Source: Deltaproteobacteria bacterium
GTDB lineage: Bacteria > Desulfobacterota > Desulfarculia > Adiutricales > Adiutricaceae
Assembly (NCBI GenBank): GCA_031279155.1
Contig: JAITJB010000145.1
Location: forward strand, 1 to 7,199
Length of the DNA: 7,199 nucleotides
Reading direction: 5' to 3'
A program made the translations under genes and the position numbers. The notes below the pieces were generated by a model. It was not told the DNA's origin. It did no database searches and saw only the letters and a list, made by a program, of their open reading frames with translations. Shown here one piece after another: positions 1-5,682 of this stretch (the stretch's first letter is position 1; the number at the start of each line of letters is the position of its first letter).

Positions 1-204
1 AAGCCTCTGAGCTTTTGAGTAAAATTAAATACTATCATAGCTGCTTTCAAAAGATAGCTAAATCCCGGGGCTGTCAAGCCTTTGATAGGGCAAAACGCAT
101 GAAATTTCTGATTTTTTTAGCTTAAATAATTTTTGACCTTTTTGTTTAAGGCAGTTTTATTTAAGGTTTTCGGCTATTTGGTCATTACTTACTTTTGTTA
201 GCCC

Positions 205-233
205 TTGATTTCGGCCAAAGTCACAACTATAAT
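205..233 (+). promoter_or_regulatory. Near-consensus sigma-70 promoter
   Basis: TTGATT at 205-210 and a perfect TATAAT at 228-233 are separated by exactly 17 bases. The start point would fall near 240. The next gene downstream is the flavin reductase at 540, so the promoter serves either a 300-base leader mRNA or a separate small RNA. This is a sequence match only. Confidence 0.6.
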
Positions 234-301
234 TGGGCTGACCTCTGGCCTGTAAGAACCGCCAAAAAATTAATGATTTCTTCTATCTATAAACATTTTA
301 A

Positions 302-340
302 ATATACAAGTACAAAAAATAAACTAACCCTTTTGTATAT
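302..340 (+). repeat. AT-rich hairpin with two alternative pairings
   Basis: ATATACAA at 302-309 is the perfect reverse complement of TTGTATAT at 333-340 (8 pairs, 23-base loop). TACAAAA at 311-317 is also the reverse complement of TTTTGTA at 331-337. The two left arms compete for the same right arm, so only one stem can form at a time. All pairs are weak A-T/G-C mixtures; stability is doubtful. Confidence 0.35.
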
Positions 341-371
341 CATCCAGCCAATTTCAGCACACTCTTGACCT

Positions 372-458
372 GCTACTTAGCCAAGAAAGTTAGCCAAGAT
401 AGTTAGCCAAGATAGTTAGCTAAGTAAAACTTGGCCAAATCCAACTCTGCTAAGTAGC
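372..458. repeat. 10-base inverted repeat around the tandem array
   Basis: GCTACTTAGC at 372-381 is the perfect reverse complement of GCTAAGTAGC at 449-458, so the tandem array would sit in a 67-base loop. Inside it GCCAAG (393-398, repeated at 406-411) can pair with CTTGGC at 430-435, giving further nested stems. As RNA this segment of the leader would be heavily folded. Confidence 0.5.
375..426 (+). repeat. Four 13-base tandem direct repeats
   Basis: The unit AGTTAGCCAAGAT occurs exactly at 388-400 and 401-413, flanked by imperfect copies at 375-387 (two differences) and 414-426 (three differences). The array has no spacer between units. The 13-base period does not keep the units on one face of the DNA helix and is not a multiple of a codon. 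It lies in the leader of the flavin reductase gene. It could be an iterated protein binding site or a slippage-prone array; the sequence does not decide. Confidence 0.75.
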
Positions 459-539
459 CGCTCTATGGAGCCTAAGCCCCATCATACCGCTAGAAGGGCC
501 AAACCGCCGGTCCCCGGGCACGTAAAAAAAGGCTAAACC

Positions 540-1106
540 ATGAAAAAATCCTTCGGAGCCAAACCCCTAGCTTTTCCCCTGCCGGCCTATCTGGTTGGCA
601 CCTATGACGAATCTTCTAAGCCCAACATCATAACCTCCGCCTGGGCCGGGATATTGGCCTCCAACCCTCCCTGTTTAGGCGTCTCCCTCCGGCCGGCCCG
701 CTATAGTCACGCGGCTATTGTCAAAAACCAAGCTTTCACCGTAAACTTTCCCTCCTCTAAGCTTTTGGCCGCCGTCGATTTTGCCGGCATAGTTTCCGGG
801 AAAAACGTCGATAAATTTAAGGATGCGGCCTTAACCCCAATTAAAAGCGACTTAGTTAACGCCCCTTACGTCGACGAGTGCCCTGTGGTGGCTGAATGCC
901 GACTTTATAAGACTTTAGAATTGGGGAGCCACACCCTTTTTGTCGGCGAGATATTGGACATCAAGGCCGATGAAGAGGTTATTTTGGGAGCGATCTTAGA
1001 CATCGAAAAAATCGATCCCCTGGTCTTCAACTACGGTGGGCACTACCACAAAGTTGGCGGGCCTGTTGGTAAGGGCTTTTCTATCGGCAAAAGCTTAATT
1101 AAGTAA
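540..1106 (+). CDS. Flavin reductase family protein (flavoredoxin-like)
   Basis: A 188-residue FMN-binding split-barrel protein of the flavin reductase-like family, full length for a flavoredoxin. Recognisable family segments are LVGTYDESSKPNIITSAW-like motif at 18-35, SLRPARYSHAAI at 49-60, FTVNFP at 66-71, SGKNVDKF at 86-93 and GSHTLFVGEI at 129-138. Such proteins bind FMN and work in cytosolic electron transfer; in Desulfovibrio a relative called flavoredoxin has been linked to thiosulfate reduction, but many relatives have no assigned partner. No signal peptide or membrane segment is visible. The start at 540 follows AAAGG (528-532) with 7 bases of spacing. It is the first gene after the promoter at 205-233. 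A 6-base inverted repeat (AGCTTA 1092-1097 with TAAGCT 1104-1109) spans the stop codon but has no T-tract, so read-through into the antiporter gene is likely. Confidence 0.88.
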   Translation: MKKSFGAKPLAFPLPAYLVGTYDESSKPNIITSAWAGILASNPPCLGVSLRPARYSHAAIVKNQAFTVNFPSSKLLAAVDFAGIVSGKNVDKFKDAALTPIKSDLVNAPYVDECPVVAECRLYKTLELGSHTLFVGEILDIKADEEVILGAILDIEKIDPLVFNYGGHYHKVGGPVGKGFSIGKSLIK

Positions 1107-1187
1107 GCTAGCCTTTATAGCCGGCTTAATTGGCCGCAATTACTTTCCAAAATTTTTTCCTATTGTACTTAGACGAAAGACACATTT

Positions 1188-2906
1188 ATGGCCGAAGTTT
1201 CCACCGAATTTTTAATCGGCAAAATAATTGCCCTACTCGCTCTCTCTATTCTTCTGATTTATTTTGGCCTCAAAGTAAAAATGCCGACCATCATCGGCTT
1301 TTTGGCCACCGGCATTCTAGTTGGTCCCAACGGTTTGGGACTCTTATCTGACCCGGAGCAAGTTGAGGCCCTCTCGGAACTCGGGGTGGTATTACTTTTA
1401 TTTACCATTGGTTTGGAATTTTCCATCCAGAGTTTACTTAAAATAAAACGCCTGGTCATGCAGGGCGGGAGCCTCCAGATGTTGATCTGCGTGGCCTTCG
1501 TGACTCCGGTGGCTCTCATTGCCGGCTTTCCATTAAACAAGGCCATTTTATGGGGCCTTTTGTTTTCTCTATCGTCTACGGCCATCGTCTTAAAGCTCAT
1601 CCAAGAGAGGGGCGAGATGGATTCCTCTCACGGTAGAGGCGCCTTTGCCGTCCTCATTTTCCAAGACTTAGCCGTGGTCCCCTTGGTTTTGGTCCTGCCC
1701 CTATTAGCCGGCGTCAAAGGCGATCCCATCTTAACGGTCTTAATTAAACTCGTGATCATAGCCGCTCTGGTGACAATCCTAGCTATTTGGGTTGTGCCAA
1801 TGCTCATGCGTAAAGTAGCTCAAACTAAAAGTAACGAGCTCTTCATGTTTACCGTGGCCCTGGTCTGCCTAGGCACAGCCTTTCTGACCGCCGAAGCCGG
1901 CTTATCTCTGGCCTTAGGGGCCTTTATGGCCGGCTTAGTCATTGCCGGCTCCCCTTACGCCTATCAAGCTATTGGTTCGGTCATGCCCATGCGAGACATC
2001 TTCACCAGCCTCTTTTTTGTCTCTATCGGCATGATGATGGATATAAGTTCTCTCATAAATAACCCGGGCCTTACTATTGGGCTTGCCATAGGGGTTATGC
2101 TCGTTAACGTCATCACCACCACCTTAGCCATGAAATTTACCCGCCTAAGTAACAGGGTAGCTGTTCTTATCGGCTTTTCTCTCTGCCAAGTAGGGGAGTT
2201 CGCCTTTGTTTTGGCTAAGACCGGCGGCGGACTAAAACTATTAAGCGAATTTGAATTGACCGTATTTCTCAACATGGCCGTCCTAACTATGGCCATGACC
2301 CCCTTGGCTTTAGCCCTGGGCCGTTATCTAGCCCCAAAACTTGCCGATATGGCTAAACCCGAAATAGAGGGCCCCAAATTTCAGTGTAAGGATCACGCTA
2401 TCGTCGTGGGCTTCGGGGTGGCCGGTCAATCGGTGGCCAGGGCTTGCCGGCTATTAAACCGCCCGTATTCCATTATCGACATGAACCCCGGTAGCGTTCA
2501 ATCCTTCGCCAAATTGGGAGAACCCATCATCTACGGCGACGCCGTAAATGAGCACGTCTTAGAGCACGTAGGCATCCACCATGCGGCCATGTTAGTTGTC
2601 AGTATTCCCGACCCCTTGGCCACCAAGCGCATCATCGTCATGGCCAAAACTTTAAATCCCAACATCTATATCATAGCCAGAACCAGATTTCTTTTGACCA
2701 AAGATATTCTCATCAAACTGGGCGCCGATTCGGTCGTGGCCGAAGAATTTGAGGCGGCTATCAGGGTCTTTGAAACGGTCATGACCTTTTTTAAAGTCCC
2801 AGCCGAGAAGATGCCGCCCTTGCTCCACGCCGCTCGCGAAGCCGGGCCAGTGGATTTTCGGCAGCCAATTGAAGCTTCTCTCCCGACTAAATCTAACCTC
2901 AAATAA
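1188..2906 (+). CDS. Kef-type monovalent cation:proton antiporter with TrkA-N domain
   Basis: A 572-residue CPA2-family antiporter of the inner membrane. Residues about 8-380 form the many-helix exchanger domain, with FTIGLEFS at 72-79 and FQDLAVVPL at 158-166, where the Q159-D160 pair matches the ion-site 'QD' of KefC. Residues about 402-535 are a TrkA-N/RCK nucleotide-binding domain: glycine motif GFGVAG at 408-413, acidic residue D431 after the second strand, and YGDA at 449-452. This predicts K+ or Na+/H+ exchange gated by NAD(H) or a related ligand. There is no TrkA-C domain, and the glutathione-site loop of E. coli KefB/KefC is not evident (SPYAYQAIGSVMPMRDIF-like region 255-272), so glutathione gating should not be assumed. 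The ribosome site is weak (GAAAG, 1175-1179). The gene starts 81 bases after the flavin reductase and probably shares its transcript. Confidence 0.9.
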   Translation: MAEVSTEFLIGKIIALLALSILLIYFGLKVKMPTIIGFLATGILVGPNGLGLLSDPEQVEALSELGVVLLLFTIGLEFSIQSLLKIKRLVMQGGSLQMLICVAFVTPVALIAGFPLNKAILWGLLFSLSSTAIVLKLIQERGEMDSSHGRGAFAVLIFQDLAVVPLVLVLPLLAGVKGDPILTVLIKLVIIAALVTILAIWVVPMLMRKVAQTKSNELFMFTVALVCLGTAFLTAEAGLSLALGAFMAGLVIAGSPYAYQAIGSVMPMRDIFTSLFFVSIGMMMDISSLINNPGLTIGLAIGVMLVNVITTTLAMKFTRLSNRVAVLIGFSLCQVGEFAFVLAKTGGGLKLLSEFELTVFLNMAVLTMAMTPLALALGRYLAPKLADMAKPEIEGPKFQCKDHAIVVGFGVAGQSVARACRLLNRPYSIIDMNPGSVQSFAKLGEPIIYGDAVNEHVLEHVGIHHAAMLVVSIPDPLATKRIIVMAKTLNPNIYIIARTRFLLTKDILIKLGADSVVAEEFEAAIRVFETVMTFFKVPAEKMPPLLHAAREAGPVDFRQPIEASLPTKSNLK

Positions 2907-2948
2907 CCCAAACCAATCTGAGATGCGTAAGCTCTGGCCTATTATTTT

Positions 2949-2978
2949 TTGACAAGCCTATCTGCTCTCTGTTAGAAT
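2949..2978 (+). promoter_or_regulatory. Sigma-70 promoter ahead of cysE
   Basis: A perfect TTGACA at 2949-2954 and TAGAAT at 2973-2978 are 18 bases apart. The start point would be near 2985. A second TTGACA at 2984-2989 lacks a convincing -10 partner. The promoter begins 42 bases after the antiporter stop codon and would make cysE an independent unit. Confidence 0.6.
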
Positions 2979-3064
2979 TTAACTTGACATTAGCCCCTGC
3001 TCTGGTAAGTCTTTGGCCACGCTCTAGACTTATCAAGAGTAACCTTTTAGCTTTTGGAGATCTC

Positions 3065-3124
3065 ATGAAACTTTGCTTTGATACCCGATGTCGTAACGCA
3101 CGCGACCAAAAATTTAGGGGGTAG
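3065..3124 (+). CDS. Possible 19-codon cysteine leader peptide
   Basis: ATG at 3065 is preceded by GGAGA (3056-3060) at normal spacing and the frame ends at TAG 3122-3124. The product would be MKLCFDTRCRNARDQKFRG, with cysteines at positions 4 (codon 3074-3076) and 9 (codon 3089-3091). It lies between the predicted promoter and cysE, which makes cysteine, so it could be a leader peptide whose translation senses charged tRNA-Cys. Against this: only two Cys codons, not adjacent, and the same frame is open without a start for about 55 codons upstream, so openness alone means little. I see the SD, start, stop and Cys codons; the role is inference. Confidence 0.35.
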   Translation: MKLCFDTRCRNARDQKFRG

Positions 3125-3137
3125 AAAACTACAAGCT

Positions 3138-3181
3138 CGCCCACTCCAGCCTCTTGTTTCCCGCCTCCTTATACACCCCCC
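3138..3181 (+). promoter_or_regulatory. C-rich, G-poor tract, possible Rho loading site
   Basis: Of 44 bases here 24 are C and only 4 are G. Such unstructured C-rich RNA is what termination factor Rho loads on. It begins 13 bases after the stop codon of the possible leader peptide and ends 37 bases before cysE. The run CCCCCT at 3177-3182 can also pair with AGGGGG at 3116-3121, which overlaps the end of the mini-ORF. No intrinsic terminator T-tract is present. Confidence 0.3.
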
Positions 3182-3218
3182 TGGCCAACAACTTGAGTTT
3201 TAAGAAAACAGAGATATT

Positions 3219-4247
3219 ATGGCTTACTCCCCTCTTGACACCAACTGCGAATACGAAGTCGCGGAGATGAAATACCAGACAGAGGACGGCCCCAACCTCG
3301 ACGTCCTCACGGAAAAACTCTCAGCCATGAGGCCTCAGTATCAGGCCTTCGAATACGTCTCCTCAGTGCCAAGGCCGACCTTTCAGGCGGCTAGAAAAAT
3401 TATTAGGCTCAGTCAGCAGATCCTCTTCCCTGGCTTCTTCGAGCCCCAACAGCCGACGACCGATTTAGGCATCAAGTTTTCCATCGGTCAAATTTTAAAT
3501 AATTTATTTTCCCTCCTCTCGACCCAAATCTGCGCCTCCATACGCCACGACCACGTCCGCTACAATAGCCCCTGCACAAATTGCCACGATCAAGGCCGAC
3601 AGTTGGCCATGGAGTTCTTGCACAAACTTCCGGAACTGCGCGAGGTTTTAGCCTGCGACGTCATGGCCGCTAAAGAGGGCGATCCGGCTGCCGGCAATCA
3701 CCTTGACCAGATAATATTGGCCTATCCCGGCGTCTACGCCACCATGGTCTACCGCCTGGCCCACGAGCTCTGGGTCCGAAAGGTCCCATTTATCCCTAGG
3801 ATCATGACCGAATACGCCCATAGCCACACCGGTATCGACATCCATCCCGGGGCGACCATTGGGCCGAGCTTCTTTATCGATCACGGTACTGGCGTGGTCA
3901 TAGGCGAGACCACGGTTATCGGGCAACACGTTCGCCTCTATCAGGGCGTAACCCTAGGCGCCTTATCTTTACCTAAAAACGCTGGCCTAACCCTAATGGG
4001 CCATAAGCGTCACCCGACAATCGAAGATGACGTCATCATCTATTCCGGGGCCACCATCTTAGGCGGGGAAACGATTATCGGCTCCCGTTCGGTGGTTGGC
4101 GGTAACGTCTGGCTGACGGAATCGATTCCACCGGACACCAAAGTGTTTATTAAAAAGCCCGAGCTGGTCATCATCAATAGTAGTGAACCCAAATACGGCC
4201 CGGCCAACCCCTGCCCGCCCAATAAAGAGCTAGGGGAGCGAGATTAA
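3219..4247 (+). CDS. cysE: Serine O-acetyltransferase, EpsC type
   Basis: Transfers acetyl from acetyl-CoA to L-serine to give O-acetylserine, the first step of cysteine synthesis in the cytosol. The 342 residues comprise an N-terminal helical part (about 25-190, including EGDPAA 153-158 and YPGVYATMVYRLAHELW-like segment 169-185) and a left-handed beta-helix of hexapeptide repeats (about 200-305). Catalytic-site equivalents are D207 in DIHP, H222 in DHGTG and R264-H265 in HKRHP. The insertion LPKNAGLTLMGHKRHP (251-266) marks the EpsC type rather than enteric CysE. C119 and C122 form a CxxC in the helical part. The tail ends KELGERD, without the terminal Ile that docks enteric CysE into CysK, so a cysteine synthase complex of that kind is not predicted. 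The start at 3219 has a weak AGAGA site; Met17 is an alternative. No cysK is adjacent. Confidence 0.92.
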   Translation: MAYSPLDTNCEYEVAEMKYQTEDGPNLDVLTEKLSAMRPQYQAFEYVSSVPRPTFQAARKIIRLSQQILFPGFFEPQQPTTDLGIKFSIGQILNNLFSLLSTQICASIRHDHVRYNSPCTNCHDQGRQLAMEFLHKLPELREVLACDVMAAKEGDPAAGNHLDQIILAYPGVYATMVYRLAHELWVRKVPFIPRIMTEYAHSHTGIDIHPGATIGPSFFIDHGTGVVIGETTVIGQHVRLYQGVTLGALSLPKNAGLTLMGHKRHPTIEDDVIIYSGATILGGETIIGSRSVVGGNVWLTESIPPDTKVFIKKPELVIINSSEPKYGPANPCPPNKELGERD

Positions 4248-4255
4248 CCATAAAG

Positions 4256-4296
4256 GGTCGGGCGCCCGCCCGCCCGTATTTAAGCCAAAAGCTTAA
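4256..4296 (+). terminator. Pair of hairpins just after cysE (weak terminator candidate)
   Basis: CGGGC at 4259-4263 pairs with GCCCG at 4268-4272 around the loop GCCC, and GG/CC pairs extend it past one mismatch (4256-4257 with 4274-4275). A second hairpin, TTAAGC 4280-4285 and GCTTAA 4291-4296 with loop CAAAA, follows at once. Only GTATTT, not a real T-tract, follows the GC stem, so efficiency as an intrinsic terminator is doubtful. Confidence 0.3.
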
Positions 4297-4325
4297 GATA
4301 TAGACAAAACAAAGTTTTCTAAAAA

Positions 4326-4384
4326 TAGTTTTGCCTGTAATCTTAACAATATTTCCGCTAGCGGTTTCTTTTTTAGTTTTGCCT
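4326..4384 (+). repeat. 11-base direct repeat upstream of the AAA ATPase gene
   Basis: TAGTTTTGCCT occurs at 4326-4336 and again at 4374-4384, 48 bases apart start to start, on either side of the palindrome at 4355-4364. CAAAAC at 4305-4310 is the inverse of GTTTTG in the first copy. These may be paired regulator sites; no convincing -35/-10 promoter was found in this spacer. Confidence 0.4.
4355..4374 (+). terminator. Palindrome followed by a T-tract, weak terminator candidate
   Basis: CCGCTAGCGG (4355-4364) is a perfect 10-base palindrome followed by TTTCTTTTTT (4365-4374). As RNA it can only form a 3-pair stem with loop CTAG, which is short for an intrinsic terminator. It may instead be a protein-binding palindrome ahead of the ATPase gene. 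Confidence 0.25.
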
Positions 4385-4424
4385 AAAGCATACAAAACCA
4401 CCGACGCTTTAAATTATCTATTTT

Positions 4425-4430
4425 AGGAGG
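4425..4430 (+). promoter_or_regulatory. Perfect AGGAGG ribosome binding site
   Basis: AGGAGG at 4425-4430 lies 10 bases before ATG 4441. It is the only full-consensus Shine-Dalgarno in the window; the other genes have weak or partial ones. It fixes the start of the ATPase gene and suggests it can be translated efficiently. Confidence 0.8.
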
Positions 4431-4440
4431 AACTTTTGTT

Positions 4441-5484
4441 ATGGCCAGATCCGATTTGGTCAAGAAGCTATTTATTAATTTCAAGACCAATGACCGTGAT
4501 GGCTTCATTAAAGCCGCCAATGAAATTATTGAAGACGAGCGCAAAAAAAACCACGCTACCTTAGCTGAGGAACTTCGGAGGATTATAAATTTCGACTCGA
4601 TTTCCGAGCCTAAGCGCCTCAGTAATCCCTCTACGACCTTTGGCCATGGGAGCTGGACAGGCTTCGAGAACGGAATCGAGACCGGGACTGAAAATGCCCG
4701 GCAAGCTTTATTGCATGAAATAATCTATCCCGAAAAAACCCTTTCCGACGCCGTCTTAACCGACAGTAACAAGCAAAAGATCGAAGAGATTATTAGGGAG
4801 TTTTTAAATTGGGATGTCCTTACTAGTAATGGCGTCTACCCGATAAGGAGGGTTCTTTTCTACGGCCCGCCTGGCTGCGGTAAAACCATGACCGCCGGGG
4901 CCATCGCCGCCGAGCTTGGGCTACCTATTTTATATGTGCGCTTCGATGCGATTGTTTCATCTTATTTAGGGGAAACGGCCAGTAACATCCGAAAGGTCTT
5001 CGACTCTACCAAGGGCGATAGTTACGTTATGTTTTTTGACGAGTTTGACGCCATAGCCCGCAGTCGAAACGATCAATACGAACACGGGGAAATCAAGCGG
5101 GTGGTCAATACCTTCTTACAGCAGATTGATAATTTCCGGGAGCGATCTCTTATAATCGCGGCCACCAATTTTGAGCAGTCGCTCGACTACGCCATTTGGC
5201 GGCGCTTCGATAGTACGGTGATGTTTGACATGCCCGATAACGGCCAAAAGATAAAACTCTTTAATCTTAAACTAAAACAGTTCAAGGGCTCGGAAAAAAT
5301 TATTTCCGAGTTTATAACTGACATGGAAAATTTCTCACACGCCGATGTTGAAAAAGCTGCGCTCTCGGTAATAAAGCGCTGCATTCTCGACGGACGGCGG
5401 ATGTACAACAAAAATGACATTGAGCTTTCCGTTTTAAAGCAAAAAGAGTTGGTCAAGCTTCGCAAAACGCAGTATTGTGCCTAG
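4441..5484 (+). CDS. AAA family ATPase, IetA-like, without a protease partner
   Basis: A 347-residue protein with a helical N-terminal part (about 1-50, MARSDLVKKL start) and one AAA domain (about 100-330). Walker A is GPPGCGKT 142-149, pore-loop-like SYLGE 174-178, Walker B FFDEFD 198-203 with catalytic E201, sensor-1 N243 in ATN, arginine fingers R254-R255, and a sensor-2 region FSHADVEKAAL at 298-308. All catalytic residues are present. The length and the N-terminal helix resemble ATPases that are normally encoded directly before an S8 subtilisin-like protease (IetAS-type, implicated in plasmid maintenance or phage defence). Here the next 347 bases are gene-free and PilZ genes follow, so it stands alone. 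Upstream it is 193 bases from cysE, so it is probably a single-gene unit. Family assignment as an AAA ATPase is firm; the IetA link is from memory of the family. Confidence 0.88.
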   Translation: MARSDLVKKLFINFKTNDRDGFIKAANEIIEDERKKNHATLAEELRRIINFDSISEPKRLSNPSTTFGHGSWTGFENGIETGTENARQALLHEIIYPEKTLSDAVLTDSNKQKIEEIIREFLNWDVLTSNGVYPIRRVLFYGPPGCGKTMTAGAIAAELGLPILYVRFDAIVSSYLGETASNIRKVFDSTKGDSYVMFFDEFDAIARSRNDQYEHGEIKRVVNTFLQQIDNFRERSLIIAATNFEQSLDYAIWRRFDSTVMFDMPDNGQKIKLFNLKLKQFKGSEKIISEFITDMENFSHADVEKAALSVIKRCILDGRRMYNKNDIELSVLKQKELVKLRKTQYCA

Positions 5485-5539
5485 CTAAATAGCGAGATAA
5501 TTAGCGAGCTAAATTGCGCTGCCCCTTAGACGATAAACA

Positions 5540-5568
5540 TTGATTTTTTTGGCCAGTCTAAGTACAAT
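5540..5568 (+). promoter_or_regulatory. Near-consensus sigma-70 promoter for the PilZ pair
   Basis: TTGATT at 5540-5545 and TACAAT at 5563-5568 are separated by exactly 17 bases, with the same -35 hexamer and spacing as the promoter at 205-233. The start point would be near 5575, leaving a leader of about 255 bases before the first PilZ gene. Confidence 0.6.
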
Positions 5569-5574
5569 TTACAA

Positions 5575-5588
5575 CTAGGTTGACCTAG
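5575..5588. promoter_or_regulatory. Palindrome at the expected transcription start, possible operator
   Basis: CTAGGT (5575-5580) and ACCTAG (5583-5588) are perfect inverse copies separated by TG. The centre lies about 15 bases after the -10 element, where a bound repressor would block transcription. It could equally act as a short RNA hairpin, but a 2-base loop makes that unlikely. Confidence 0.4.
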
Positions 5589-5650
5589 CCTGGCTTTTAC
5601 CAAGACTACCCAATCCTGGACTTAAGTCTCTTACGGCGAAAAAGTTTTCA

Positions 5651-5682
5651 GGCTTAATCTATTATTGGAAAATATTTAAGCC
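5651..5682 (+). repeat. 7-base inverted repeat in the PilZ leader
   Basis: GGCTTAA (5651-5657) and TTAAGCC (5676-5682) are perfect inverse copies with an 18-base AT-rich loop. A second small one, AAATAA-AC-TTATTT, lies at 5719-5732. No riboswitch core was recognised. Confidence 0.35.

Larger units (their letters stand above)
1..539. other. Gene-free region and leader of the flavin reductase gene
   Basis: No recognisable gene lies here. One frame is open from the left edge to a TAA at 123-125 (40 codons), but the translation has no family resemblance and is basic and cysteine-bearing by chance-like composition, so I do not call it the end of an upstream gene. The region is AT-rich up to about 350 and holds a near-consensus promoter (205-233), an AT-rich hairpin (302-340), four 13-base tandem repeats (375-426) enclosed by a 10-base inverted repeat (372-458), and a ribosome binding site AAAGG at 528-532. 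If the promoter is used, the flavin reductase mRNA would carry an untranslated leader of about 300 bases. Confidence 0.7.
2907..3218 (+). other. Leader region of cysE
   Basis: This 312-base gap holds a promoter (2949-2978), a possible cysteine-containing mini-ORF (3065-3124), a C-rich tract (3138-3181) and a weak ribosome site AGAGA (3210-3214) before cysE. Two reading frames, one on each strand, happen to be open for roughly 75-80 codons here; neither product resembles a known protein. The predicted untranslated leader of cysE is about 234 bases. Confidence 0.65.

Noticed and set aside
3..125. 40-codon frame open from the left window edge
   Set aside because: No recognisable family segment and no sign of coding bias; too short to support a gene end.
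1092..1136. Terminator between flavin reductase and antiporter genes
   Set aside because: The 6-base stem over the stop codon and the 4-base CGGC/GCCG stem are weak and no T-tract follows.
1130..1600. Short frames overlapping the antiporter gene on both strands
   Set aside because: They are shadows of the long, clearly conserved antiporter frame and have no family resemblance.
3030..3070. SAM-I riboswitch-like start TTATCAAGAG (3030-3039) upstream of cysE
   Set aside because: The 5' box matches by eye, but the following GGAGGGA-type segment, the conserved GCCC/GAAGCC core and the CGGCAACC box are missing.
2899..3144. 81-codon minus-strand frame with GTG start opposite the cysE leader
   Set aside because: The product is basic and resembles nothing known, overlaps the end of the antiporter gene, and covers the predicted promoter; openness probably reflects low stop density in this stretch.
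3648..3929. 93-codon minus-strand frame inside cysE
   Set aside because: It lies wholly within the conserved hexapeptide and helical region of cysE, whose frame is secure.
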